Of a DNA stretch of 64,000 nt, positions 1 to 8,405 are shown piece by piece. Every line of letters begins with the position of its first letter. Position 1 is the first letter of the stretch. The stretch lies in contig NZ_JAIHLP010000002.1 of NCBI RefSeq assembly GCF_020009625.1, positions 3,906,001 to 3,970,000 on the forward strand, read 5' to 3'. The position numbers and the translations under genes are program-made. The DNA comes from Leifsonia poae (lineage in GTDB: Bacteria; Actinomycetota; Actinomycetes; Actinomycetales; Microbacteriaceae). Under the pieces are notes generated by a model. That model ran no database searches. It had not been told where the DNA came from and saw nothing but the letters and a program-made list of their open reading frames with translations.

Positions 1-1111
1 CCATGGCGGAGGCGCCCGCGAACCACAGGATGAGGATGGTGCTCACGTCGTAGACGGTGCCGAAGACATTGCCCAGGTACTCATGCGCCAGGAACGCCAG
101 CGCTCGACCGTTCGCCGCCCCGCCCGGCTGGAACTCCTTCTGCGGGATCAGCAGCGTGGTCGTGAAGCTCGAAGTGATGAGGAAGACGCTCATGATCAGG
201 GCGGCGGTGGTGAGCAGCCGGTGAGCCCCGCGGATGCGCCCGGCCGGCCGGGCCGGATCGTCGTCTTTCTTGCCCTTGATCTGCGGCATGACCGCGACGC
301 CCGTTTCGAACCCGGAGAGACCGAGTGCGAGCTTGGGGAAGACGAGCAGGGCGATTCCGACGACCATGAGCGGGTCGCCGTGCTGGGTGTTGAGCGCCGT
401 CCACCAATCGTCGATGGCCGTCGGATGCTGGAACACCTCGACGATCGAGGTCGCGATCACCACGACGTTCAGCGCCAGGTAGACCGCCACGAGCACGACG
501 GCGATGCCGATGGCCTCGCGGAACCCTTTGAGGAACACGGCGGCCAGCAGCGCCAGCAGCACCAGGGTGATTGCGACCTGGTTGCCGTGGAACCAGCTGG
601 GCGTGTATGGGTTCTCGATGGCGTGCGCGGAGGCGTCGGCCGCCGACAGGGTGATCGTGATCATGAAGTCGGTGGCAGCGAAGCCGAGCAGGACCAGCAC
701 GAAGAGCTTGCCCGCCCACCAGGGCAGCAGCCGCTCCAGCATGGCGATCGAGCCGGACCCCTTGAAGCTCTCCCGCGCGACGCGACGGTACACCGGGAGC
801 GCACCGAACAATGTCAGGGCGACCAGGACCAGGGTGGCGAACGGCGAGACGATCCCGGCGGCGAGGGCGGCGATGGCCGGCTGGTAGCCGAGCGTGGAGA
901 AGTAGTCGACACCGGTGAGGCACATGACCTGCCACCAGGAGTGCGGGCGTTCAGGGGCGCGGGCGTGCGGGCCCTGGTGGTCGCCGCGTTCGTCGACGAG
1001 CCCGGAGAGCAGCCAGTGGCGGAACGCCCCACCTTTCGGCTTCGTCGCCACTTCGTGCGCTTGGCCGGGAACGGGCCGGTCGGCTGCCTGCTCCGCAGGA
1101 GTGCTGGACAT
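1..1111 (-). CDS. APC-superfamily amino acid permease (3' end cut off by window)
   Basis: About 370 residues are visible, running off the left edge without a stop. After a charged N-terminal tail of about 55 residues (containing AEQAADRP and [16 protein letters not shown]) come repeated hydrophobic spans separated by short loops. The segment [19 protein letters not shown] resembles the conserved GFE region of APC-type transporters, so this is an integral membrane permease, probably for amino acids; the substrate cannot be read from the sequence. The ATG at 1111 is preceded by AAGGA, a fair ribosome site. It lies 46 bp downstream of the zinc-ribbon SDR on the same strand and could be the last gene of the sigma-ogt-SDR unit or have its own promoter. 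Confidence 0.75.
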   Translation of the reverse strand, partial: MSSTPAEQAADRPVPGQAHEVATKPKGGAFRHWLLSGLVDERGDHQGPHARAPERPHSWWQVMCLTGVDYFSTLGYQPAIAALAAGIVSPFATLVLVALTLFGALPVYRRVARESFKGSGSIAMLERLLPWWAGKLFVLVLLGFAATDFMITITLSAADASAHAIENPYTPSWFHGNQVAITLVLLALLAAVFLKGFREAIGIAVVLVAVYLALNVVVIATSIVEVFQHPTAIDDWWTALNTQHGDPLMVVGIALLVFPKLALGLSGFETGVAVMPQIKGKKDDDPARPAGRIRGAHRLLTTAALIMSVFLITSSFTTTLLIPQKEFQPGGAANGRALAFLAHEYLGNVFGTVYDVSTILILWFAGASAM

Positions 1112-1157
1112 CGGAATCCTTCGTCTACCGGCTACTACTGAGCTTCACAGTACCCGG

Positions 1158-2654
1158 TCACCAGGCCGAGACACGGTAGTCCTTGAGAAAGACTCCGAAG
1201 AGGTCATCCCCGGCCTCCCCGCGAACGATCGGGTCGTATACTCGCGCGGCTCCGTCGACGAGGTCGAGCGGTGCGTGGAAGCCTTCCTCGGCGAGTCGCA
1301 CCTTCGTGTAGTGCGGGCGTTCATCGGTGATCCAGCCCGTGTCGACGCTCGTCATCAGGATGCCGTCGGTTTCGAACATCTCGCGTGCGCTGGTGCGGGT
1401 GAGCATGTTGAGCGCGGCTTTCGCCATATTGGTGTGGGGATGTCCCGGCCCCTTGTACTGGCGGCCGAAGACGCCTTCCATCGCCGAGACGTTGACGATA
1501 TAGCTGCGCCCGGCGGTCGAGGCCGCCATCGAGGCTCGGAGCCGGCTGATCAGCAGGAACGGCGCCGTGGTGTTGCACAACTGCACCTCCAGCATCTCGA
1601 GCGGGTCCACATCCTGCACGGCCTGCGTCCAGCTGTTGACCCGGTTCAGATCGGGCACCAGCCCGCCGGCATCGATGGCCGTGCCGTCGGCGTGCTTCGC
1701 CAGCGACGACGAGCCGGGGGCCATCGCAAGCGCGGCGAGGTCGTTGGCGGTCAGAGCGGCCGGCCGGGCGAGTTCGCCGACCGTTCCGGCCAGGCTCGCC
1801 ACCGAGAGCAGCGGATGCGCGGCGACCGACGCCTGAAGGGCCTGCGGGTGCGGGTCGTTCGTATGACCGAATGTCTCCATCTCGGGCAGCGGGCCGTCGG
1901 GCAGCGGCTGCGACTCGGCCTCGGCGAGCAGAGAATACGAACCGGGGGAACGGCGCACGGTCTGGGCTGCGTTGTTGACGAGGATGTCGAGCGGACCCTG
2001 GGCGGCGACGGAGTCGGCGAGAGCGATCACCTGAGCGGGGTCGCGGAGGTCGATGCCGACCACCCGCAGGCGGTGCAGCCACTCACCCGAGTCGGGGAGC
2101 GAGGAGAACCGCCGCACCGCATCCCGCGGGAACCGCGTGGTGATCGTGAGGTGGGCGCCGTCGCGCAGCAGCCGGAGGGCGATGTGCATGCCGATCTTGG
2201 CCCGGCCGCCGGTGAGCAGGGCGCGTTTGCCGGTGAGGTCGGTTCTGGCGTTCCGTTTGGCGTGGCTGGTGGCGGCGCAATCGGGGCAGAGCTGGTGGTA
2301 GAAGGCGTCGACGACGGTGTACTGCTGTTTGCAGATGTAGCAGGCGCGCGCCTTGAGGAGCGTGCCGGCCGTCGCGCCGGTCGTGTTGGTGCTGAGGTCG
2401 AGCCCGCGGGTCTCGTCGTCGATGCGGTCTGGCGCTCCCGTGGCGGTCGCCGCCACCACGGCTCGGTCGGCCTCGGCCACGGCCGCGCGGATGGCTCGGC
2501 GCCGGGTCTGTTTGACCGACTTGAACATGTGCGCGGTCGCGTGCCGCACGGTCACGAAGTCCGGGTGATCCTCATCGAGTTCGTGCAGGGCCGCCAGCAC
2601 ACGGAGGGTGGCCGCGAGGTCGTCGGGGTCGAGGGAGGGCGAATCGGGAAGCAC
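1158..2654 (-). CDS. SDR-family oxidoreductase with N-terminal zinc ribbon
   Basis: 498 residues, GTG start 9 bp after the ogt stop codon, with no clear ribosome site, so probably coupled to ogt. Residues 1-100 are helical and of unknown function. A CYIC...CPDC four-cysteine cluster (Cys105, 108, 123, 126) looks like a zinc ribbon. A Rossmann fold follows, with the dinucleotide motif TGGRAKIG (148-155) and NNAA at 227-230. Around the catalytic site Ser390 is present, but at the usual YxxxK place the sequence is TNMAK (408-412), so the Tyr is Thr; the nearest Tyr is Tyr400. Ordinary SDRs are about 250 residues, so this is a long, divergent type. It is probably a soluble NAD(P)-dependent enzyme or binding protein. 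The substrate is unknown. Confidence 0.8.
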   Translation of the reverse strand: MLPDSPSLDPDDLAATLRVLAALHELDEDHPDFVTVRHATAHMFKSVKQTRRRAIRAAVAEADRAVVAATATGAPDRIDDETRGLDLSTNTTGATAGTLLKARACYICKQQYTVVDAFYHQLCPDCAATSHAKRNARTDLTGKRALLTGGRAKIGMHIALRLLRDGAHLTITTRFPRDAVRRFSSLPDSGEWLHRLRVVGIDLRDPAQVIALADSVAAQGPLDILVNNAAQTVRRSPGSYSLLAEAESQPLPDGPLPEMETFGHTNDPHPQALQASVAAHPLLSVASLAGTVGELARPAALTANDLAALAMAPGSSSLAKHADGTAIDAGGLVPDLNRVNSWTQAVQDVDPLEMLEVQLCNTTAPFLLISRLRASMAASTAGRSYIVNVSAMEGVFGRQYKGPGHPHTNMAKAALNMLTRTSAREMFETDGILMTSVDTGWITDERPHYTKVRLAEEGFHAPLDLVDGAARVYDPIVRGEAGDDLFGVFLKDYRVSAW

Positions 2655-2663
2655 CGGAGAATT

Positions 2664-3293
2664 CTAGGCGCTGCCGATGGGTGCTCCCGACCGCGCCTCG
2701 AGATCGAGAAGCGCGGTCTTGGCGGGGAGGCCGCCGATGTAGCCCCCGAGCGTGCCGTCCGTGCGCAGCACGCGGTGGCAGGGCACGACGATCGGCAGTG
2801 GATTCGTGGCGCAGGCCGAGCCGACCGCACGCACGGCCTTGGGGTTGCCGACCAGCTGAGCGACCACCTTGTAGGTCTCGGTGCGTCCGTAGGTGATCTG
2901 CGGCAGGTGTCGTTGCACCAGCTGACGGAATCCGCGCGACAGCGCGAGGTCGAGTGGCAGATCGAAGCTCTGCCGGGCGCCGTCGAAGTACTCGTCGATC
3001 TCGCGCGCGGCCGCATCGAGCCGATTCGGTGAGCGCAGGATGCGTGGGCTCAGACGGCCTGCCAGGGCGTCGAGCACGGCGTCGTGGTCCTCGACCGCAT
3101 ACGCCACACGTACCAGGCCGCGCTCGGTAGCGGCGAGCAGCAGCGGGCCGAGCGGGCTGTCGACGACCGTGTATGCGACATCGAGCAGACCGTCGCGCGC
3201 CGCGGCGGACTCCAGATCATCGTGCAGACGGTCGAGCGTCTCCGGCGTGGCCGAGGCGAGCGCAGTGAGCGTGGAAACAAGCGTGTCGGTCAT
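2664..3293 (-). CDS. ogt: Methylated-DNA-[protein]-cysteine S-methyltransferase
   Basis: 209 residues. It removes O6-alkyl groups from guanine in DNA by transfer to its own cysteine. The active-site motif PCHRV is at 171-175 (Cys172), followed by LGGYIGG, the conserved binding loop. The N-terminal half (about 1-110) is the variable domain of Ogt/MGMT proteins. The ATG overlaps the stop of the upstream sigma factor gene by 4 bp (ATGA), so the two are translationally coupled. A much longer open frame continues upstream on this strand to 5429, but it is antisense to other genes and has no family features. The same window also carries an Ada-AlkA fusion, so alkylation repair is represented twice. 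Confidence 0.93.
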   Translation of the reverse strand: MTDTLVSTLTALASATPETLDRLHDDLESAAARDGLLDVAYTVVDSPLGPLLLAATERGLVRVAYAVEDHDAVLDALAGRLSPRILRSPNRLDAAAREIDEYFDGARQSFDLPLDLALSRGFRQLVQRHLPQITYGRTETYKVVAQLVGNPKAVRAVGSACATNPLPIVVPCHRVLRTDGTLGGYIGGLPAKTALLDLEARSGAPIGSA

Positions 3294-3835
3294 GGTTCTT
3301 CTCCGTTCGAGGCGTCGGGCAGCGTCCGGCGCAGGGTTTTGATGCCATCGGCGGCGGCCCGGCGGGCGGCGTCGACGGTTCCGCCGAGGAGGGCGGCCAC
3401 CTCGGCGTAGGGGAGCCCGACGACGTAGTGGTAGGCCACCGCCTGGCGTTGCCGCGGCGGGAGCGCGCCCACCGCTTCCCAGAGGTCGCGATCGTCCGCC
3501 CCGGGGACGCCGAGCGCGCTGGGACGATCGGGAACCTCCGCCACGGGGATCGCGTGCCGTTGCCGGGCGCGCACGATATCGACGGCCTTGCGGTGCGCGA
3601 TGGTGACGAGCCACGCCTCGACATTGGCGTCGGCCGGCAGCTCGGGATAGGCCCGCAGCGCGGCGAGAAAGGTTTCCGACCAGGCGTCGTCGGCGTCGTG
3701 GAGACCGACGACGACTCGGCACACACGCAGAACGGTCTGCGCGTGCTCCGCCACCACGACCTCGAACGGCCGTTTCGCCCGGCTCAGCCCGGCCTCCTGG
3801 CCCGGGTGGTCGACGACGGTGTGTCGTGTGTCCAT
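3290..3835 (-). CDS. ECF-type RNA polymerase sigma factor
   Basis: 181 residues. Region 2 is seen around 24-92, including DDAWSETFLAALR and the segment VEAWLVTIAHRKAVDIVR. Region 4 is at about 118-172, with LPPRQRQAVAYHYVVGL and an HTH-like SLPYAEVAALLGG-type segment. It should direct RNA polymerase to a small regulon. No anti-sigma gene is adjacent. Instead the gene is coupled to ogt (4-bp overlap) and then the zinc-ribbon SDR, suggesting a role in an alkylation or stress response; that is inference. The ATG at 3835 has GAGG about 9 bases upstream. The 187-bp gap to the divergent helicase must hold its promoter, but I could not identify it. Confidence 0.88.
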   Translation of the reverse strand: MDTRHTVVDHPGQEAGLSRAKRPFEVVVAEHAQTVLRVCRVVVGLHDADDAWSETFLAALRAYPELPADANVEAWLVTIAHRKAVDIVRARQRHAIPVAEVPDRPSALGVPGADDRDLWEAVGALPPRQRQAVAYHYVVGLPYAEVAALLGGTVDAARRAAADGIKTLRRTLPDASNGEEP

Positions 3836-4022
3836 GGGCCGGCCTCATTTCGTGATCTTCTCGACGGTCACTGTGCAGACGCGCGGGGGCGGCGGAACGT
3901 GAGACGCCGGTCGACGCATCCGATCCCGAGCGCAGCATAATCCGCCGCCGGGCCTCGCGAAAGCTGTGACCAAGGCGTGTGTGGGCATGCCGGGCCCGCA
4001 GACGTGGAAAGGTGGACTCACC

Positions 4023-6599
4023 ATGCCCCGACAGCGCCAGCTCAGTGTGAGCGACATTCCCGGATACACCGGCCCGGACTCGGTCGATGACGATGCGCTG
4101 TACGAGACCTTCGTCTCCTGGGTCGAGGCCGGGGGCATCACGCTGTACCCGGCGCAGGACGAGTCGGTGATCGAGATCGTCTCCGGTGCCAACCTCATCC
4201 TGAGCACTCCCACCGGAACGGGGAAGTCGCTTGTGGCGGTCGGCGCGCATTTCGCAGCCCTGGCCCGAGGCGAACGCAGCTTCTACACGGCGCCGATCAA
4301 GGCGCTCGTCTCGGAGAAGTTCTTCTCCCTGGTGGAGATCTTCGGCGCCGAGAACGTCGGCATGATGACCGGCGACTCGGCGGTCAACGCGGATGCGCCG
4401 ATCATCTGCTGCACGGCGGAGATCCTCGCGAACCTGGCGCTGCGCCACGGGGCGGACACGCCAGCCGGCCAGGTCGTGATGGACGAGTTCCACTTCTACG
4501 CCGATCCGGATCGGGGCTGGGCCTGGCAGGTGCCCTTGCTCACCCTCGACCGGGCCCAGTTCATCCTGATGTCGGCGACACTCGGCGATGTGTCGGCGAT
4601 CGCGGACGATCTGAGCCGGCGCACGGGTCGCGAGACGGCGACCGTGACCGGCGTCGAGCGTCCCGTTCCGCTGCACTTCTTCTACGAGGTGACCCCGGTG
4701 CACGAGACCGTCGAAGATCTGCTCGCCACTGGGCAGGCGCCGATCTACGTCGTGCACTTCTCGCAGCTGGCCGCCCTCGAACGGGCGCAGGCGCTCTCGA
4801 GTGCGCGCATCGCCAGCCGCGAGCAGCGAGACGCCATCGCGGAGCTGATCGGCGGGTTCCGGTTCACGACCTCGTTCGGCAAGACGCTGTCGCGGCTGCT
4901 GCGCCAGGGGATCGGGGTGCACCACGCGGGGATGCTGCCCAAATACCGCCGTCTCGTCGAGCAGCTCGCCCAGCGCGGTGTACTGCGGGTCATCTGCGGA
5001 ACGGACACGCTCGGCGTCGGCATCAACGTGCCCATCCGCACTGTTTTGCTCACCGCGCTGACCAAGTTCGACGGCACCCGGATGCGCCAGCTCAACGCCC
5101 GCGAGTTCCACCAGATCTCCGGGCGGGCCGGCCGGGCCGGTTACGACACTGCCGGCACGGTGGTCGCGCAGGCGCCCGACCACGAGACGGAGAACATCAA
5201 AGCGATCGAGAAGGCCGGTGACGACCCCAAGAAGCGCCGCAAGATCGTGCGTAAGAAGGCGCCGGAGGGTTTCGTCTCCTGGGGGGAGCCCTCGTTCCGC
5301 AAGCTGATCGAGGCCGAGCCGGAGACACTCACCTCCTCGATGCAGATCACCAGCGCCATGCTCATCAATGTCGTCGCGCGCGGCGGCGATGTGTTCGAGC
5401 ATGTGCGATCCCTCGTGTTCGACAACCACGAGCCGTGGAAGCGGCAGCTCGCCCTGGCGCGACGGGCGCTCGGGCTGTACCGCACCCTGGTGACAGCCGG
5501 GGTCGTCGAGGCGGTGCGCACGCCCGACGGTGAGGTGCGCATCCGGCTCACCGTCGACCTGCAGCCCAACTTCGCCCTGAACCAGCCGTTGTCACCGTTC
5601 GCTCTCGCCGTCTTCGAGCTGTTCGACCGTGAGTCGCCCGAATACGCCCTGGACATCGTCTCGGTCGTCGAGGCGACCCTCGACGACCCGCGGCCTGTGC
5701 TCTCGGCGCAGCAATTCCAGGCGCGCGGCGAGGCGGTGGCGGCCATGAAAGCCGACGGTGTGGAGTACGACGAGCGCATGGAGGCGCTCGAGGCGGTCAC
5801 GCATCCGAAGCCCCACGAAGAGCTGCTGCAGGAGGCGTTCGTCACGTATGCGGGGAGCCAGCCCTGGGTGACCGACTTCGAGCTGCGCCCGAAATCCGTC
5901 GTGCGCGACCTGTACGAGCGCGCGATGACCTTCGGCGAGTTCATCGCGTTCTACAAGCTGGCCCGTTCCGAGGGGGTCGTGCTGCGGTACCTCTCGGATG
6001 CCTACCGCGCCCTCGGTCAGACCGTGCCGGTGGAACTGCGAACCGACGAGCTGCGCGACATCGTCGAATGGCTCGGCGAGCTGGTGCGGCAGGTCGACTC
6101 GAGCCTGCTCGACGAGTGGGAGGAGCTCATCCACCCGGACCTCGCCCGCCACGAGGCCGACAGCGCCGAGATCGCGCCGCCGGCCCCGCGCACCGTCACG
6201 ATGAACCGGCGGGCGTTCTTCGTGCTCGTGCGCAATGAGCTGTTCCGACGGGTGCAGCTCGCCGCCCTCGACAAAGTGCAGCCGCTCGGTGTGCTCGAGA
6301 CAGAGGCGGCGGCGCTCGCGGGGGAGACGACGCCGGCGTTCACCGAGCTCGATTGGGACGAAGCCCTCGAGGCGTACTACTCCGAACACGACACGATCGG
6401 CACGGATGCGGCGGCCCGGTCGGCGGCCATGATCACGGTCGACGAGACGCCGGCCACCGGCGGGATCTGGCGGGTGCGGCAGACCATCGCCGACCCGGCC
6501 GGGGACCACGATTGGGGCATCGACGCCGAGGTGCTACTCGGGCCGTCGGATGAAGCCGGGGTCGCCGTTCTGCGCGTCACCGGTGTCAACCGGCTCTGA
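4023..6599 (+). CDS. DEAD/DEAH-box helicase, DUF3516 family (Ski2-like)
   Basis: 858 residues from the ATG at 4023, preceded by AAAGGTGG; an in-frame ATG at 3966 lacks such a site. Walker A is STPTGTGKS (61-69), motif II is DEFH (154-157), motif III is SAT (184-186), and motif VI is in ISGRAGRAGYD. The C-terminal half (about 470 onward) is the helical region found in actinobacterial DUF3516 proteins and resembles the Ski2/Mtr4-type helicase core with extra domains. It is expected to unwind RNA, perhaps in RNA turnover, but its cellular role is not established. It is a single gene between the divergent sigma operon and pitA. Confidence 0.9.
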   Translation: MPRQRQLSVSDIPGYTGPDSVDDDALYETFVSWVEAGGITLYPAQDESVIEIVSGANLILSTPTGTGKSLVAVGAHFAALARGERSFYTAPIKALVSEKFFSLVEIFGAENVGMMTGDSAVNADAPIICCTAEILANLALRHGADTPAGQVVMDEFHFYADPDRGWAWQVPLLTLDRAQFILMSATLGDVSAIADDLSRRTGRETATVTGVERPVPLHFFYEVTPVHETVEDLLATGQAPIYVVHFSQLAALERAQALSSARIASREQRDAIAELIGGFRFTTSFGKTLSRLLRQGIGVHHAGMLPKYRRLVEQLAQRGVLRVICGTDTLGVGINVPIRTVLLTALTKFDGTRMRQLNAREFHQISGRAGRAGYDTAGTVVAQAPDHETENIKAIEKAGDDPKKRRKIVRKKAPEGFVSWGEPSFRKLIEAEPETLTSSMQITSAMLINVVARGGDVFEHVRSLVFDNHEPWKRQLALARRALGLYRTLVTAGVVEAVRTPDGEVRIRLTVDLQPNFALNQPLSPFALAVFELFDRESPEYALDIVSVVEATLDDPRPVLSAQQFQARGEAVAAMKADGVEYDERMEALEAVTHPKPHEELLQEAFVTYAGSQPWVTDFELRPKSVVRDLYERAMTFGEFIAFYKLARSEGVVLRYLSDAYRALGQTVPVELRTDELRDIVEWLGELVRQVDSSLLDEWEELIHPDLARHEADSAEIAPPAPRTVTMNRRAFFVLVRNELFRRVQLAALDKVQPLGVLETEAAALAGETTPAFTELDWDEALEAYYSEHDTIGTDAAARSAAMITVDETPATGGIWRVRQTIADPAGDHDWGIDAEVLLGPSDEAGVAVLRVTGVNRL

Positions 6600-6625
6600 G
6601 ACGCCGCCTGCGGTGCAGGCTCAAG

Positions 6626-6657
6626 TTGACCTGCACCCGCTGCCGTGTGAGTATCGT
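6626..6657 (+). promoter_or_regulatory. Candidate promoter of pitA
   Basis: TTGACC (6626-6631) is followed 17 bp later by GAGTAT and, at 20 bp, by TATCGT (6652-6657). Either could serve as the -10. The spacing is not ideal, so this is a weak call. It lies in the 169-bp gap between the helicase and pitA. Confidence 0.3.
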
Positions 6658-6768
6658 CGTGGTTGCGTAACCGCGCCAGGTCACCTGCATGAAATCCCGA
6701 TGAATTCTTGGTTGGGACGGACTGTGCCGACACGAGACTGATCCTTCCAGAGAAAGGCACCGGCACTG

Positions 6769-7986
6769 GTGGATCTCACCCTGATCGTCGTGCTCGTCAT
6801 CGCACTGGCCCTGTTCTTCGATTTCACGAACGGTTTCCACGACACTGCGAACGCGATGGCCACGCCCATCGCCACCGGTGCCATGCGGCCGAAGGTGGCG
6901 GTGGCCCTCGCCGCGGTACTGAACCTCGTCGGCGCGTTCCTCTCTACCGAGGTGGCCAAGACCATTTCGGGCGGCATCATCCGCGAGGGGCAGGGCGGCG
7001 TGCAGATCACGCCGGAGCTGATCTTCGCCGGTCTCGTCGGCGCGATCATCTGGAACATGGTCACCTGGCTGTTCGGCCTGCCCTCCAGCTCCAGCCACGC
7101 CCTCTTCGGCGGCCTGATCGGGGCCGCGATCGTCGGGGTCGGGTTCAGCGCCGTCGACTTCGTGGTCGTGCTCGACAAGGTCATCCTGCCCGCGCTCATC
7201 GCGCCGGTCACCGCCGGCGTCGTGGCCTATTGCGCCACCAGACTGGCTTACTGGATCACACGCCGCTACGACGGCCGTCCCGACGGCCGGGGCGGGTTCC
7301 GCTACGGCCAGATCTTCTCGTCGTCGCTCGTCGCCCTCTCGCACGGCACCAACGACGCGCAGAAGACGATGGGCGTCATCACCCTCACCCTGATCGCGGC
7401 TGGCGTCCAGTCGGCGGGGAGCGGCCCGGAGCTGTGGGTGGTCGTCGCCTGCGCCCTCGCCATCGCGATCGGAACGTATTCGGGCGGCTGGCGCATCATC
7501 CGCACGCTCGGCCGAGGTCTCACCGAGGTGAAACCCGCGCAGGGCTTCGCCGCCGAGACCAGCACCGCGGCCACCATCCTGGCCTCCAGCCACCTCGGCT
7601 TCGCGCTCTCCACGACCCAGGTCGCTTCGGGTTCGGTGATCGGTTCCGGGCTCGGCCGCCGGGGATCGTCGGTGCGCTGGGGCACGGCGGGTCGCATCGC
7701 ACTCGGCTGGCTGCTCACCCTGCCGGCGGCGGCCATCGTCGGCGCGATCGCGGCCTGGCTGGCCGATTTCGGACCGGTCGGCATCGCCATCGACGCGGTG
7801 ATCGCCATCACCGTGATCACCATCATCTTCTTGCTCGCCCGCCGCAACAGCGTGCACAGCGACAATGCTGTCGCACCCGCTCCGGTGCAGGGCGCCAGCG
7901 AGGTCGCCGCCTCCGGCCGCGCCGTGAAGATCAAGAAGGTCAAGCCGCTCAAGAAGCCCCGCGGAACGAAGAAGGAGTCGGCATGA
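6769..7986 (+). CDS. pitA: Low-affinity inorganic phosphate transporter, PiT family
   Basis: 405 residues, GTG start preceded by AGAAAGG. The two inverted-repeat signatures of PiT proteins are visible: FDFTNGFHDTANAMAT near residue 20 and ALSHGTNDAQKTMG near 190. About ten hydrophobic spans place it in the cytoplasmic membrane, where it should import metal-phosphate by proton symport. The C-terminal tail is basic (VKIKKVKPLKKPRGTKK) and probably cytosolic. The stop overlaps the ATG of the next small membrane protein by 4 bp, so the two are coupled. Confidence 0.95.
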   Translation: MDLTLIVVLVIALALFFDFTNGFHDTANAMATPIATGAMRPKVAVALAAVLNLVGAFLSTEVAKTISGGIIREGQGGVQITPELIFAGLVGAIIWNMVTWLFGLPSSSSHALFGGLIGAAIVGVGFSAVDFVVVLDKVILPALIAPVTAGVVAYCATRLAYWITRRYDGRPDGRGGFRYGQIFSSSLVALSHGTNDAQKTMGVITLTLIAAGVQSAGSGPELWVVVACALAIAIGTYSGGWRIIRTLGRGLTEVKPAQGFAAETSTAATILASSHLGFALSTTQVASGSVIGSGLGRRGSSVRWGTAGRIALGWLLTLPAAAIVGAIAAWLADFGPVGIAIDAVIAITVITIIFLLARRNSVHSDNAVAPAPVQGASEVAASGRAVKIKKVKPLKKPRGTKKESA

Positions 7987-8315
7987 TCGACTGGGGAGCG
8001 TTCTTCATCGTCTTCGTGGCGTCGCTCGTGGGCTCCAGCCTGGTGGTCTGCCTGTACGCGCTCGGGATGCGGCTGCTCGCCGTCTCCGGTCGCGCTCTCT
8101 TCGTCGAGCCGGTCGAGTTCACCGACGCGATCACCGTCATCTCTCCGGAGGAGGCGGCACACGCCATGAAGAAGGCCAGGAAGGCCCGCAAGAAGAACCC
8201 GATGACCGAGAGGCAGAAGCGGGCCGCGGTCGTCGGCGCTTACGCCTGTTTCGTCCTCTGCGCGGCCGCGGTGCTCTACGGGCTGTACCTGATCATCCCG
8301 TTCTTCCACCGGTAG
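7983..8315 (+). CDS. Small membrane protein coupled to pitA
   Basis: 110 residues with two predicted membrane spans, one at about 6-30 (FFIVFVASLVGSSLVVCLYA) and one at about 80-105. Between them is a cytosolic or periplasmic loop rich in Lys and Arg (KKARKARKKNPMTERQKR). It overlaps pitA by ATGA. I do not recognise a named family with confidence. The strict coupling suggests a partner or regulator of the phosphate transporter. A strong hairpin follows the stop codon. Confidence 0.8.
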   Translation: MIDWGAFFIVFVASLVGSSLVVCLYALGMRLLAVSGRALFVEPVEFTDAITVISPEEAAHAMKKARKARKKNPMTERQKRAAVVGAYACFVLCAAAVLYGLYLIIPFFHR

Positions 8316-8338
8316 CAGGGAACCCTCGAACCAGCGGT

Positions 8339-8366
8339 GCTGCCCGGACAACGGCGTCCGGGCAGC
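8339..8366. terminator. Hairpin between convergent pitA unit and uracil permease
   Basis: A perfect 11-bp stem (GCTGCCCGGAC with its complement) and a 6-nt loop lie between convergent genes. There is no T-run on the plus strand, so it may act as a bidirectional or attenuating terminator. Confidence 0.6.
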
Positions 8367-8405
8367 CCGTTGCACCCGTATCCGGCGTGCGGACCCCCGC
8401 CCACC

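Noticed and set aside
915..3032. 705-codon plus-strand frame opposite the SDR and ogt
   Set aside because: Shadow of minus-strand genes; no hydrophobic or catalytic pattern.
2664..5429. A 921-codon open frame on the minus strand that includes ogt
   Set aside because: Only the last 209 codons show a protein family. The rest is antisense to the sigma factor and helicase genes and has the Arg/Asp/Gly-rich composition of shadow frames in GC-rich DNA.
6601..6768. Possible PhoP box before pitA
   Set aside because: The region has GTTGACC and GGTTGCGTAACC but no pair of properly spaced direct repeats.
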